From Erythrobacter sp. UBA2510 (GTDB lineage Bacteria; Pseudomonadota; Alphaproteobacteria; Sphingomonadales; Sphingomonadaceae), in contig DDNW01000168.1 of the NCBI GenBank assembly GCA_002341345.1, positions 1 through 7,576 on the forward strand: a stretch of 7,576 nucleotides of DNA. Direction: 5' to 3'. Position numbers and translations under genes: made by a program. The notes under the pieces were generated by a model, which worked only from the letters and a program-made list of their open reading frames with translations, had not been told where the DNA came from and made no database searches. Of this stretch, positions 1-5,648 are shown one piece after another (the stretch's first letter is position 1; every line of letters begins with the position of its first letter).

Positions 1-70
1 CGTCGATGGTGACCCCGCCCTGCTCGAAACTGCGCGACAGGTCGGTCAGGCGAATGACCGGATTACTCAT
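1..70 (-). CDS. lolD: LolD, lipoprotein-release ABC transporter ATPase (N-terminal fragment)
   Basis: Only the first 23 codons are in the window; the gene runs off the left edge. The visible N-terminus starts MSNPVIRLTDLSRSF and continues EQGGVTID, which is the usual opening strand of an ABC ATPase (ligand-name-type 'I-x-L-x-x-L-x-R-x-F' followed by a short turn). The Walker motifs lie outside the window, so the family is assigned from this start plus position directly after a LolC/E permease gene. Its ATG overlaps the permease stop codon (ATGAGTAA), indicating translational coupling. By family knowledge LolD hydrolyses ATP on the cytoplasmic face and drives extraction of outer-membrane lipoproteins by the permease. 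Identification is an inference from context and a short matching start. Confidence 0.8.
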   Translation of the reverse strand, partial: MSNPVIRLTDLSRSFEQGGVTID

Positions 71-1304
71 AACGCAGCACCTCGACCGGATCGGTATTTG
101 CGGCGCGCCATGCCGGATAGAGCGTGGCGAGGAACGACAGGCCCATCGCCATGCACGCAATCGCCATGATCTCGACCGGGTCGGTGCGAGAGGGCAGTTC
201 GGTCAGGAAGCGGATCTGCGGGTCCCACAGGTTCTGCCCGGTCATGGCCTCGATTCCCTTGACGATCGACTGTCGAAAAAACAGCACCGTGAAGCCAAGC
301 CCCAGCCCCGCCAGCGTGCCGATCGCGCCGACGATCGAACCGGCTGTCACGAATATCTTGAGCAGGCTTTTGCGCGTTGCGCCCATGGTGCGCATGATCG
401 CGATGTCCCGCGTCTTGCTGCGCACCAGCATCACCAGCGAGGAGAGGATGTTGAATGCGGCCACCAGCACGATGATCGAGAGCGCGAAAGCCATCGCCAC
501 CCGCTCAACCTGCAGGGCTTCGAACAGGCTGGCATTCATGCTCTTCCAATTGGTAACGACCGCGCGCCCGACCAGCGTATTGGCGACCGGCGCCATGATC
601 TCGTCCACCTGATCGGGATCGACGGTGGTGACCTCGATCATGCCGATATTCTCGCCCATCAGCAGCAATTGCTGCGCATTGGGGATTGGCATCACGACAA
701 AACGCTCGTCGAAATCGTAGATGCCGACCTCGAAAATCGCGGTGATCGTATAGCCGACCTGCCGGGGCACGGTACCGAAGGGGGTCGAGCGGCCCTGCGG
801 ATTGATGATCGTGATCGTATCGCCCAGCCGCGCGCCGAGGTTGAGCGCGAGGCGCGAGCCGATGGCGACATTGCGCTCGCCCTCTTTCAGGGTCGACATG
901 TCGCCCATGATCACGCTGGGCCGCAGATCGTCGATATCGGCCTTGATATTGCCTCGTACCAGCACCGCCTCTGCCCGGCCATTGAAGCTGGCAAGCAGTG
1001 GTTGTTCGATCAGCGGGGAGGCCTTGAGCACGCCTGGCGTTTCCTCGACCTGCGCCAGCACGTTCTCCCAGTCTTCCAGCTGACCGCCATAGGCCTGCAC
1101 GATGGCGTGGCCGTTCAGCCCCGTAATGCGGTCGAGCAGTTCGGCGCGAAAGCCGTTCATCACGCTCATCACGATGACCAGCATGGCGACCGAGAGCATC
1201 ACGACGGTGATCGAAATGCCCGCCACCAGCGCGATCACCGCCTCGCTGCGGCCCGGCAGCATGTAGCGCTTGGCGATCGTCCATTCGAAAGGAGAAAGTA
1301 TCAA
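63..1304 (-). CDS. lolC: LolC/E-family lipoprotein-releasing ABC transporter permease
   Basis: Complete 413-residue inner-membrane permease that, with LolD, releases outer-membrane-bound lipoproteins to the periplasmic carrier LolA. The sequence shows the family plan. A short cytoplasmic start (FEWTIAKRYMLPGRSE) precedes a first membrane helix at about residues 23-49. A large periplasmic domain follows (about 50-265), including the NGFRAELLDRITGLNGH stretch. Three membrane helices lie near 269-294, 317-343 and 378-396. The FtsX-type coupling segment RSKTRDIAIMRTMGATRKSLL is at 295-315, and the typical end YPAWRAANTDPVEVLRYE is at 396-413. The start is a TTG codon: an in-frame TAA lies seven codons upstream (1323-1325), no ATG or GTG lies between, and the next ATG would remove the conserved N-terminus. 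No clear ribosome-binding site precedes the TTG. Only one permease is visible, so it may act as a homodimer (LolF-like) or pair with a LolE elsewhere; the C/E letter is uncertain. Confidence 0.93.
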   Translation of the reverse strand: MILSPFEWTIAKRYMLPGRSEAVIALVAGISITVVMLSVAMLVIVMSVMNGFRAELLDRITGLNGHAIVQAYGGQLEDWENVLAQVEETPGVLKASPLIEQPLLASFNGRAEAVLVRGNIKADIDDLRPSVIMGDMSTLKEGERNVAIGSRLALNLGARLGDTITIINPQGRSTPFGTVPRQVGYTITAIFEVGIYDFDERFVVMPIPNAQQLLLMGENIGMIEVTTVDPDQVDEIMAPVANTLVGRAVVTNWKSMNASLFEALQVERVAMAFALSIIVLVAAFNILSSLVMLVRSKTRDIAIMRTMGATRKSLLKIFVTAGSIVGAIGTLAGLGLGFTVLFFRQSIVKGIEAMTGQNLWDPQIRFLTELPSRTDPVEIMAIACMAMGLSFLATLYPAWRAANTDPVEVLRYE

Positions 1305-1435
1305 GAGAGGGCTTTTCTGTGGTTAGCGCCGTAAGGTTGCGCGGGGTTTAGGTAGCGACAGGAAGGCAGGCAATCGAAAAAACCGCTGCAGCTCTCGGGC
1401 GTTCCCATGATTGTCGCGTCTGAAATTAACGGCGG

Positions 1436-1472
1436 CGAAACCATATTCGATAACGAGGTTTCGACCATATCG
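1436..1472. promoter_or_regulatory. Operator-like inverted repeat in the divergent lolC / acidic-protein intergenic region
   Basis: The 185 bases between the TTG start of the permease gene (1304) and the ATG of the acidic-protein gene (1490) must hold both divergent promoters. Within them CGAAACC (1436-1442) and GGTTTCG (1457-1463) form a perfect 7-base inverted repeat whose arms start 21 bases apart, about two helical turns. A direct repeat ACCATAT (1440-1446 and 1464-1470) overlaps it. This resembles a dimeric regulator site or an RNA hairpin with a 14-base loop in the leader of the plus-strand gene. No confident -35/-10 pair was found for either direction. The function is inferred. Confidence 0.3.
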
Positions 1473-1489
1473 CGCCAAACAGGCTCGCT

Positions 1490-2599
1490 ATGGGCATCGC
1501 ACCGCTTCCCGAAGAGCCAATCCCCGACGAAACAGGGTACTCGCCGCTCGCGCAGAAGAAGCCGCGCGAGAGCGAAGGATATGAGGCCTTCGAGGAAGAG
1601 CTCGAAGGCGACGAGGGTCCCTATGGCAGCCTCGTCATGCTGCGGCCCAAGAGTTTCAAGAAAAAGCCGGTCCTGACCGTCGACCCGGACGAGCTGGAAA
1701 AGGCCTATCAGGCGTTCGACCTGATCGGCGCGCAGATCATGGAGGGCGGCGACACCGCTGCGCCACGTCCTGGCACGAATTTCCTTGGCCTTGCGCCCAT
1801 CGAGGACGGCGAAGAAGCGATCGAGAGCGACGACGACGTGGTTGCCGACGACGATCTCGACAGGTTGTTGCAGAACGCGCTGCATTCCGAAGAGGGCTTT
1901 GGCGACGAAGGTGTGCCGGTCGATGACACCGGATTCGACGCGCCGGATGCCTCGCTGCAATTCCCTGGCGCTCCTGCCGAACCCACCTTCGATAGCGGCA
2001 CAAACGATGTTGGCGTCACCGAAACGCCGATGGATCAGCCTGTGGTCGACGGCGCATCCCAACGCCCGGTCGACTTCACCGAAGGCGAAGCGTCCGCGAC
2101 GCCCGAACCCGAGCCGGCAGAGGAGCGCGCAGCGGAACCGCCGATCGAGCCCTTGCTGCCCGAAGAACCCGTGCACAATGCTGCACCGGAAGTACCCGCC
2201 CGACCTTCTTTCTCACTCCCCGAATTCCGCAGCGAGCCCAAAACTGCGGAACCGGAAGACCAGGCACACTATGGCGATGGCTGGCGACTGGTGCCACCGG
2301 AACCGGAAGAGAGCTTCGAACAGGAGCACATCCCGCACGAAGCGCCTGTGGAAGAACTCGGCTTCGAAGAACCCGTGGCCGACGAAAACGATTACGGCAC
2401 CACCACCTATTACGAGGATGAGGAGGAGGTCTTCGACCCCTTCGCTGCGCCATCATCGCCGCGTCTGGCTCAGGTACAGGAAACCGGCACCCGCTCGCAA
2501 TTGCGCGCCCGTCTGCTGCGTGATGAACAGCAAGCGGTGGAAGAAACGCACAATAGCGGCTTTTCGCTGTTCGGCTGGCTGCGGCGGCTGTTTGGTTAG
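1490..2599 (+). CDS. Acidic, proline-rich, probably disordered protein of unknown function
   Basis: Not recognised; a 369-residue protein. A hand count gives about 88 Asp/Glu against about 24 Lys/Arg, and much of 190-330 is Pro/Glu-rich (EPEPAEERAAEPPIEPLLPEEP at about 206-227), which suggests disorder. Two parts look less random. A predicted helical stretch, DPDELEKAYQAFDLIGAQIM, spans 65-84 after a basic patch (LRPKSFKKKP, 51-60). The C-terminus has an Arg-rich helix (SQLRARLLRDEQQAVEE, 336-352) followed by a hydrophobic/basic tail FSLFGWLRRLFG (358-369) that could be an amphipathic membrane- or partner-binding element. There is no signal peptide or membrane helix. The ATG is the only reasonable start because an in-frame TAA lies at 1451-1453; its ribosome-binding site (AGG, 1481-1483) is weak. 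The frame is open throughout, with sphingomonad-like codon use. It is divergent from the permease gene and converges on recG, so it is probably transcribed alone. Confidence 0.82.
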   Translation: MGIAPLPEEPIPDETGYSPLAQKKPRESEGYEAFEEELEGDEGPYGSLVMLRPKSFKKKPVLTVDPDELEKAYQAFDLIGAQIMEGGDTAAPRPGTNFLGLAPIEDGEEAIESDDDVVADDDLDRLLQNALHSEEGFGDEGVPVDDTGFDAPDASLQFPGAPAEPTFDSGTNDVGVTETPMDQPVVDGASQRPVDFTEGEASATPEPEPAEERAAEPPIEPLLPEEPVHNAAPEVPARPSFSLPEFRSEPKTAEPEDQAHYGDGWRLVPPEPEESFEQEHIPHEAPVEELGFEEPVADENDYGTTTYYEDEEEVFDPFAAPSSPRLAQVQETGTRSQLRARLLRDEQQAVEETHNSGFSLFGWLRRLFG

Positions 2600-2611
2600 C
2601 TTGCGGCGCGC

Positions 2612-4684
2612 TTATCCGCCTCTCAGAAGTGCCACGCCCCAGTCCCGCTCCAGCAGATAGAGCAAGGTCCGCGCCGCTTCGCCGCGTGCGCCCGTCAGGC
2701 TGGTCCCGTCGCCGCCAGAATGCTCGACCAGCAGCCGCGCATCGTCATTGGCCACCTCCTGCCAGCGGGCGACATCCTCGAAGGTTGCGACATTGAAGAC
2801 GCTGTCGCCCGACTGGCGGGTGCCGAGCAATTCGCCCCCGCCGCGCATGTCCAAATCCTCTTCCGCCAGCCTGAACCCGTCCTGCGTCTCGCGCATGAGG
2901 GTCAGGCGCTTTTTGCCGACCTCGGACAATTCTTCACCGCGCAACAGGATGCAGGTCGATTTATCAGCACCGCGCCCCACCCGGCCGCGCAATTGGTGCA
3001 ATTGTGCGAGCCCGAAGCGTTCGGCCTGTTCGATCACCATCAGGGTTGCCGTGGGGACATCGACGCCAACCTCGATTACCGTGGTCGCCACCAGCAGCCT
3101 TGCCTCGCCGCTGACGAAGCGCGCCATTTCGGCATCTTTCACTTCGGGCGCAAGTTGTCCGTGAACAAGCGCCACAGCGGCACCGAAGCGCTCTTTAAGG
3201 ACCGCATGACGCGCCTCTGCCGCCGCGAGGTCGGTGACTTCGCTATCGCGGACCATCGGGCACACCCAATAGGCCTGCTGGCCGCCCTCGATGTGACGCC
3301 CGACCGCCGCAGCGACATCCTCCATCCGCTCGATAGAGACGACCCGCGTATCGATCGGCTGGCGACCGGGCGGCATTTCGTCGAGCCGGCTGACATCCAT
3401 CTCGCCATATTCGGCGAGAACCAGCGTGCGCGGGATCGGGGTGGCGGTCATCGCCAGCGTATGCGGCGTGCGCCGCCCCTTCTGCGTCAGCAACAGCCGC
3501 TGGTTGACGCCGAAGCGATGCTGCTCGTCGATCACGACGAGGCCCAGGTTGCGGTACTGCACCGTTTCCTGAAAGATCGCATGGGTGCCGACGACCATAT
3601 CAATGCTGCCGTCGAGCAGGCCCATCAAAATGCTCTCGCGCGCCTTACCCTTGTCTCGACCCGTCAGCAGCGCGATCTCCACTCCGGTGGGTCGGACCAT
3701 CGCGCGCAAGTTCTCGAAATGCTGGCGCGCGAGGATTTCGGTCGGGGCTAGCAGCGCCGCCTGCGCACCGGACTCGACGGCCGCCAGCATCGCCATCAGC
3801 GCGACCACCGTCTTGCCCGCGCCGACATCGCCTTGCAGCAGGCGCAGCATCGGCATCTCCTGCGCCATGTCGCCACGGATTTCCTCGACCGAGCGTTTTT
3901 GCGCGCCGGTCAGTGGAAACGGCAGTACCAACTTGCCAGTCAGCACGCCATCGCCCTGCAGGCTCTGCCCCTTGCGACGGCGATTACTCGCGCGCACCAG
4001 CATCAGCGCCAGCGCATTGGCGAACAGCTCGTCATAGGCGAGGCGTTCGCGCGCCTTGGCATCCTCGCCGGCATGGACACGCTCAAGAGCGTCGAACCAC
4101 CCCGGCCACACCTCCCGCGCGAGCAGCGCCGGGTCAATCCACTCGGCGAGATTCGGCCGTCGTCCCAGTGCCTGCTGCACGAGTGAGGCCACACGCGGCT
4201 GCGTCAGCCCTTCGGACAGGCGATAGACCGGCTCGCACAGGCGGTCCGACAGCGCAGCACTGTCTTCCACCACATGGTCGGGATGAACGATCTGGAGCAT
4301 CTGCCCGTACTGGTCGAGCCGGCCTGCCACCCAGCGTTTCTCACCCAGCGGCAGGTCCTTCTTTGCGCCGTAGCCCGCCTTACCAAAATAGGTGAGCGCG
4401 CAGACATTACCCTTCGCATCCTGCGCCAGCACGCGCATCGGCGCACGGCGCGTGGGCGCGGCGCGATGCTCGGTCACTGTCAGGGGTACGACGATATTCT
4501 CGCCCACCTCGGCCGCATCGAGATCGGCAACCGACCGGCGCGCCACGAAGCGTTCGGGCAGATGGAACAGCAGGTCGCGAACCCGCTCCAGCCCGAGTTT
4601 GTCAAGCGGCTTCTTCAACTTCGGGCCGACGCCATCGAGCGTTTCGACTTCGGCAAACAGGGGATTGAGTACTTCGGGCCGCAT
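2612..4684 (-). CDS. recG: RecG, ATP-dependent DNA helicase/translocase
   Basis: Complete 690-residue RecG, the usual family length. RecG is a double-strand DNA translocase that reverses stalled forks and unwinds D-loops, R-loops and Holliday junctions. An N-terminal helix-hairpin-helix-like stretch (LDGVGPKLKKPLDKLGL, 16-32) leads into the OB-fold wedge domain (about 60-150). The superfamily 2 core follows: GDVGAGKT Walker A at 285-292, APTEILARQH at 313-322, DEQH at 386-389 inside VVIDEQHRFGVNQR, TATPIPRT at 413-420, TTVIEVGVDVP at 534-544, and QLRGRVGRG at 564-572. The RecG-specific TRG region (RLTLMRETQDGFRLAEEDL onward to GTRQSG) is at 593-626. All key residues are intact. The ATG start matches the family's N-terminus, and an AAGG ribosome-binding site lies about 11 bases upstream. 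Its stop is 12 bases from that of the convergent acidic-protein gene, with no room for a classic terminator between them. Confidence 0.98.
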   Translation of the reverse strand: MRPEVLNPLFAEVETLDGVGPKLKKPLDKLGLERVRDLLFHLPERFVARRSVADLDAAEVGENIVVPLTVTEHRAAPTRRAPMRVLAQDAKGNVCALTYFGKAGYGAKKDLPLGEKRWVAGRLDQYGQMLQIVHPDHVVEDSAALSDRLCEPVYRLSEGLTQPRVASLVQQALGRRPNLAEWIDPALLAREVWPGWFDALERVHAGEDAKARERLAYDELFANALALMLVRASNRRRKGQSLQGDGVLTGKLVLPFPLTGAQKRSVEEIRGDMAQEMPMLRLLQGDVGAGKTVVALMAMLAAVESGAQAALLAPTEILARQHFENLRAMVRPTGVEIALLTGRDKGKARESILMGLLDGSIDMVVGTHAIFQETVQYRNLGLVVIDEQHRFGVNQRLLLTQKGRRTPHTLAMTATPIPRTLVLAEYGEMDVSRLDEMPPGRQPIDTRVVSIERMEDVAAAVGRHIEGGQQAYWVCPMVRDSEVTDLAAAEARHAVLKERFGAAVALVHGQLAPEVKDAEMARFVSGEARLLVATTVIEVGVDVPTATLMVIEQAERFGLAQLHQLRGRVGRGADKSTCILLRGEELSEVGKKRLTLMRETQDGFRLAEEDLDMRGGGELLGTRQSGDSVFNVATFEDVARWQEVANDDARLLVEHSGGDGTSLTGARGEAARTLLYLLERDWGVALLRGG

Positions 4685-4691
4685 GACTTGC

Positions 4692-4706
4692 TTGCCTTAG
4701 TGGCAA
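4692..4706 (-). promoter_or_regulatory. Small hairpin over the recG ribosome-binding site
   Basis: On the recG-coding strand TTGCC-ACTAA-GGCAA forms a perfect 5-bp stem with a 5-base loop. The AAGG that is the best ribosome-binding site for recG spans the loop and the 3' arm, so the fold could partly mask it. The stem is short and may be chance. Confidence 0.2.
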
Positions 4707-4740
4707 ACCCGTCTGCTGCGAAGAGGCCAGCCCGCCAGCA

Positions 4741-4839
4741 CATCGATGATATCAGGTGCAACTAACAATTATGTAATTATGACAGGGGCTGATACCATGA
4801 CGTCAGCAGCAATAAAGCTGCCTGAACGGGGGAAGATAG
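4741..4839. promoter_or_regulatory. Probable divergent promoter and leader region between recG and the exported-protein gene
   Basis: The 155 bases between the recG ATG and the next plus-strand gene contain the window's only obviously AT-rich patch (about 4762-4782), with an imperfect direct repeat AATTATGT / AATTATGA at 4767-4782. Plus-strand candidates are ATGATA (4746-4751) and TATGTA (4770-4775) with an 18-base spacer. For recG on the minus strand, CTGACG (4801-4806) and CATAAT (4776-4781) have a 19-base spacer. Both are loose matches to the housekeeping consensus. A palindrome TGACGTCA at 4798-4805 could be a regulator site. The region is an obvious promoter by position; the exact boxes are guesses. 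Confidence 0.35.
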
Positions 4840-4847
4840 ATGCTTAA
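4797..4847 (+). CDS. Possible 16-codon upstream ORF overlapping the exported-protein start
   Basis: ATG at 4797 opens a frame reading MTSAAIKLPERGKIDA and ends at TAA 4845-4847. It overlaps the start of the exported-protein gene (ATG at 4840) by 8 bases in a different frame. AGGGG at 4784-4788 is a fair ribosome-binding site, 8 bases before the ATG. If translated, it would end just inside the downstream gene and could couple or tune its translation. A 16-codon ORF can easily occur by chance, and it would be untranslated if transcription starts downstream of it. Confidence 0.2.
   Translation: MTSAAIKLPERGKIDA
4804..4824 (+). promoter_or_regulatory. Leader hairpin upstream of the exported-protein gene
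   Basis: GCAGC (4806-4810) and GCTGC (4817-4821) form a perfect 5-bp stem with loop AATAAA, extendable by two pairs (C4804-G4824 and A4805-T4823) if C4822 bulges. It lies just before the ribosome-binding site GGGGGAAG (4828-4835). An alternative pairing GCTGA (4788-4792) with TCAGC (4803-4807) uses part of the same arm, so the two folds exclude each other. There is no U-tract, so it is not a terminator of the usual kind. Confidence 0.3.
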
Positions 4848-5274
4848 GACTGTCACCGCAATTGCGTCCGCCATGCTGCTTGCCGGGCTCAACCTGCCGG
4901 CCCATGCCCAGGAAGAGGAAGAGGAAGAGGCGCGCACGACCTACCAGATCAGCTTCGTATCCTTCGCATCAAACGCTGCGGCGGATCGCTGGGTCGAGAT
5001 GCAGGACAAATATGTCATCCCCTCACGCGAAGCCGCGGGTCAGCCGCAATCCACAGTCCACTGGCTGGTCGATGGACCGTACGACCTGATGATCGTGCGC
5101 GAGATGCCAAATGGCATGGCCACGCTCGACACGCATACCAATCCGGCGAGCGAAGCGTTCATGGCGAAACTTCTCGAACTGGCCGGATCGCAGGAGGAAC
5201 TGGACAAGCTGATGGCTGAGACCTCTGAACTCAGCGATACCGAGATGACTTATTACTCCCATACCCATCCCTGA
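4840..5274 (+). CDS. Small exported protein of unknown function, possible ferredoxin-like (dimeric alpha/beta barrel) fold
   Basis: Not recognised; a 144-residue protein. A clear Sec signal peptide is visible: MLKT, a hydrophobic core AIASAMLLAGLNL, then PAHA with likely cleavage after Ala23. The mature protein would begin Q followed by six glutamates (25-30) and have about 121 residues. Its pattern reads strand (TYQISFVSF, 34-42), helix (44-66), strands (STVHWLVDGPYDLMIVREM, 71-89), helices (about 103-130), strand (EMTYYSHTHP, 135-144). This beta-alpha-beta order is like the NIPSNAP/Dabb type of small ferredoxin-like barrel; that is my inference from the pattern only. It has no cysteine in the mature part and no lipobox, so it is probably soluble in the periplasm. 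The start is supported by GGGGGAAG 4 bases before the ATG and by the signal peptide. It lies divergent from recG and 56 bases before sdhE, so it may share a transcript with sdhE. Confidence 0.88.
   Translation: MLKTVTAIASAMLLAGLNLPAHAQEEEEEEARTTYQISFVSFASNAAADRWVEMQDKYVIPSREAAGQPQSTVHWLVDGPYDLMIVREMPNGMATLDTHTNPASEAFMAKLLELAGSQEELDKLMAETSELSDTEMTYYSHTHP
4911..4930 (+). repeat. Hexanucleotide tandem repeat (GGAAGA)x3 encoding the poly-Glu tract
   Basis: Three exact copies of GGAAGA followed by GG encode the alternating GAA/GAG run Glu25-Glu30, directly after the predicted signal-peptide cleavage site of the exported protein. Gain or loss of one unit would change the tract by two glutamates without a frameshift. 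The repeat is short, so length variation between strains is possible but not shown here. Confidence 0.6.
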
Positions 5275-5288
5275 TTGAATGGACAAAG

Positions 5289-5330
5289 GGTTGACGGGGC
5301 GCAGCGCTTGGGCGAGGCGCTCCCTCAACC
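5289..5330 (+). promoter_or_regulatory. Strong hairpin abutting the sdhE start codon
   Basis: GGTTGA (5289-5294) pairs perfectly with TCAACC (5325-5330). After a bulged C5295, GGG (5296-5298) pairs with CCC (5322-5324). After a bulged T5321, GCGC (5299-5302) pairs with GCGC (5317-5320). That makes 13 pairs around a 14-base loop, with the outer stem ending at the base immediately before the sdhE ATG (5331). An inner AGCGC/GCGCT pairing (5303-5307 with 5317-5321) is an alternative. No T-run follows, so a simple intrinsic terminator is unlikely. It may limit ribosome access to sdhE, protect the mRNA end, or attenuate readthrough from the upstream gene. The structure is seen in the sequence; its function is inferred. 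Confidence 0.45.
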
Positions 5331-5603
5331 ATGTCCATCGTGCCTGACATAAAGACCCGCCTCGCCCGTGCACGCTTTCGTGCCTGGCATCGTGGTACGC
5401 GCGAAGCCGACTACATGATCGGCGGGTTCTACGACGCCGGTCATGCCAGCTGGGACGAAAGCGAACTTGCCTGGTTCGAGGCACTGCTCGACCAGGAGGA
5501 CGTCGAGATCATGTCCTGGGCGCTGGGCACGGCTACTGCCCCACCCTCGTTCGAGGGGCCGATGCTGGACCGTTTTCGCAAGCTCGATTTCGTCAAGATC
5601 TAG
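5331..5603 (+). CDS. sdhE: SdhE, succinate dehydrogenase FAD assembly factor
   Basis: Complete 90-residue member of the SdhE/Sdh5/SDHAF2 family (formerly DUF339, YgfY), the usual small size. By family knowledge it acts in the cytoplasm and promotes covalent attachment of FAD to the flavoprotein subunit SdhA of succinate dehydrogenase. The signature RGxxE is intact as R21-G22-T23-R24-E25 in WHRGTREADYMIGGF, followed by the typical WDESELAWFEALLDQEDVEIMSW region (41-63) of the five-helix bundle. The C-terminus extends to LDRFRKLDFVKI. The ATG gives a family-length N-terminus (KTRLARARFRAWHRG); the best purine-rich stretch, GAGG at 5314-5317, is 13 bases upstream and lies at the edge of a hairpin, so initiation is not conventional. 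The stop is 45 bases before mfd, suggesting co-transcription. Confidence 0.95.
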   Translation: MSIVPDIKTRLARARFRAWHRGTREADYMIGGFYDAGHASWDESELAWFEALLDQEDVEIMSWALGTATAPPSFEGPMLDRFRKLDFVKI

Positions 5604-5648
5604 CTCCAGACGTCCACCCAGCCTGAGCCACCGGCAGCCAATCCGACC

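Noticed and set aside
6..1334. A long plus-strand open frame (442 codons) opposite the permease gene
   Set aside because: Its His/Arg/Asp-rich translation is the mirror of a high-GC gene with strong third-position bias, and the minus-strand frame is a clear LolC/E protein.
1407..1676. An 89-codon plus-strand frame starting upstream of the acidic-protein gene
   Set aside because: After about 30 codons it becomes an Arg/Ser/Lys-rich out-of-frame copy of the larger gene, and it has no convincing ribosome-binding site.
1301..2176. A 291-codon minus-strand frame opposite the acidic-protein gene
   Set aside because: It shares no family feature and tracks the codon bias of the plus-strand gene. 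The opposite frame has a bounded start and coherent acidic/proline composition. This is the least certain of the strand choices in the window.
2720..3751. A 343-codon plus-strand frame opposite recG
   Set aside because: It is antisense to intact RecG helicase motifs and has the low-complexity His/Asp/Arg content typical of shadow frames.
5291..5296. TTGACG as a -35 box for sdhE
   Set aside because: No acceptable -10 box lies 15-19 bases downstream; the following sequence is GC-rich and part of a hairpin.
5289..5330. Intrinsic terminator after the exported-protein gene
   Set aside because: The hairpin is strong, but the bases after it are the sdhE start codon with no T-run, so a leader structure is the better reading.
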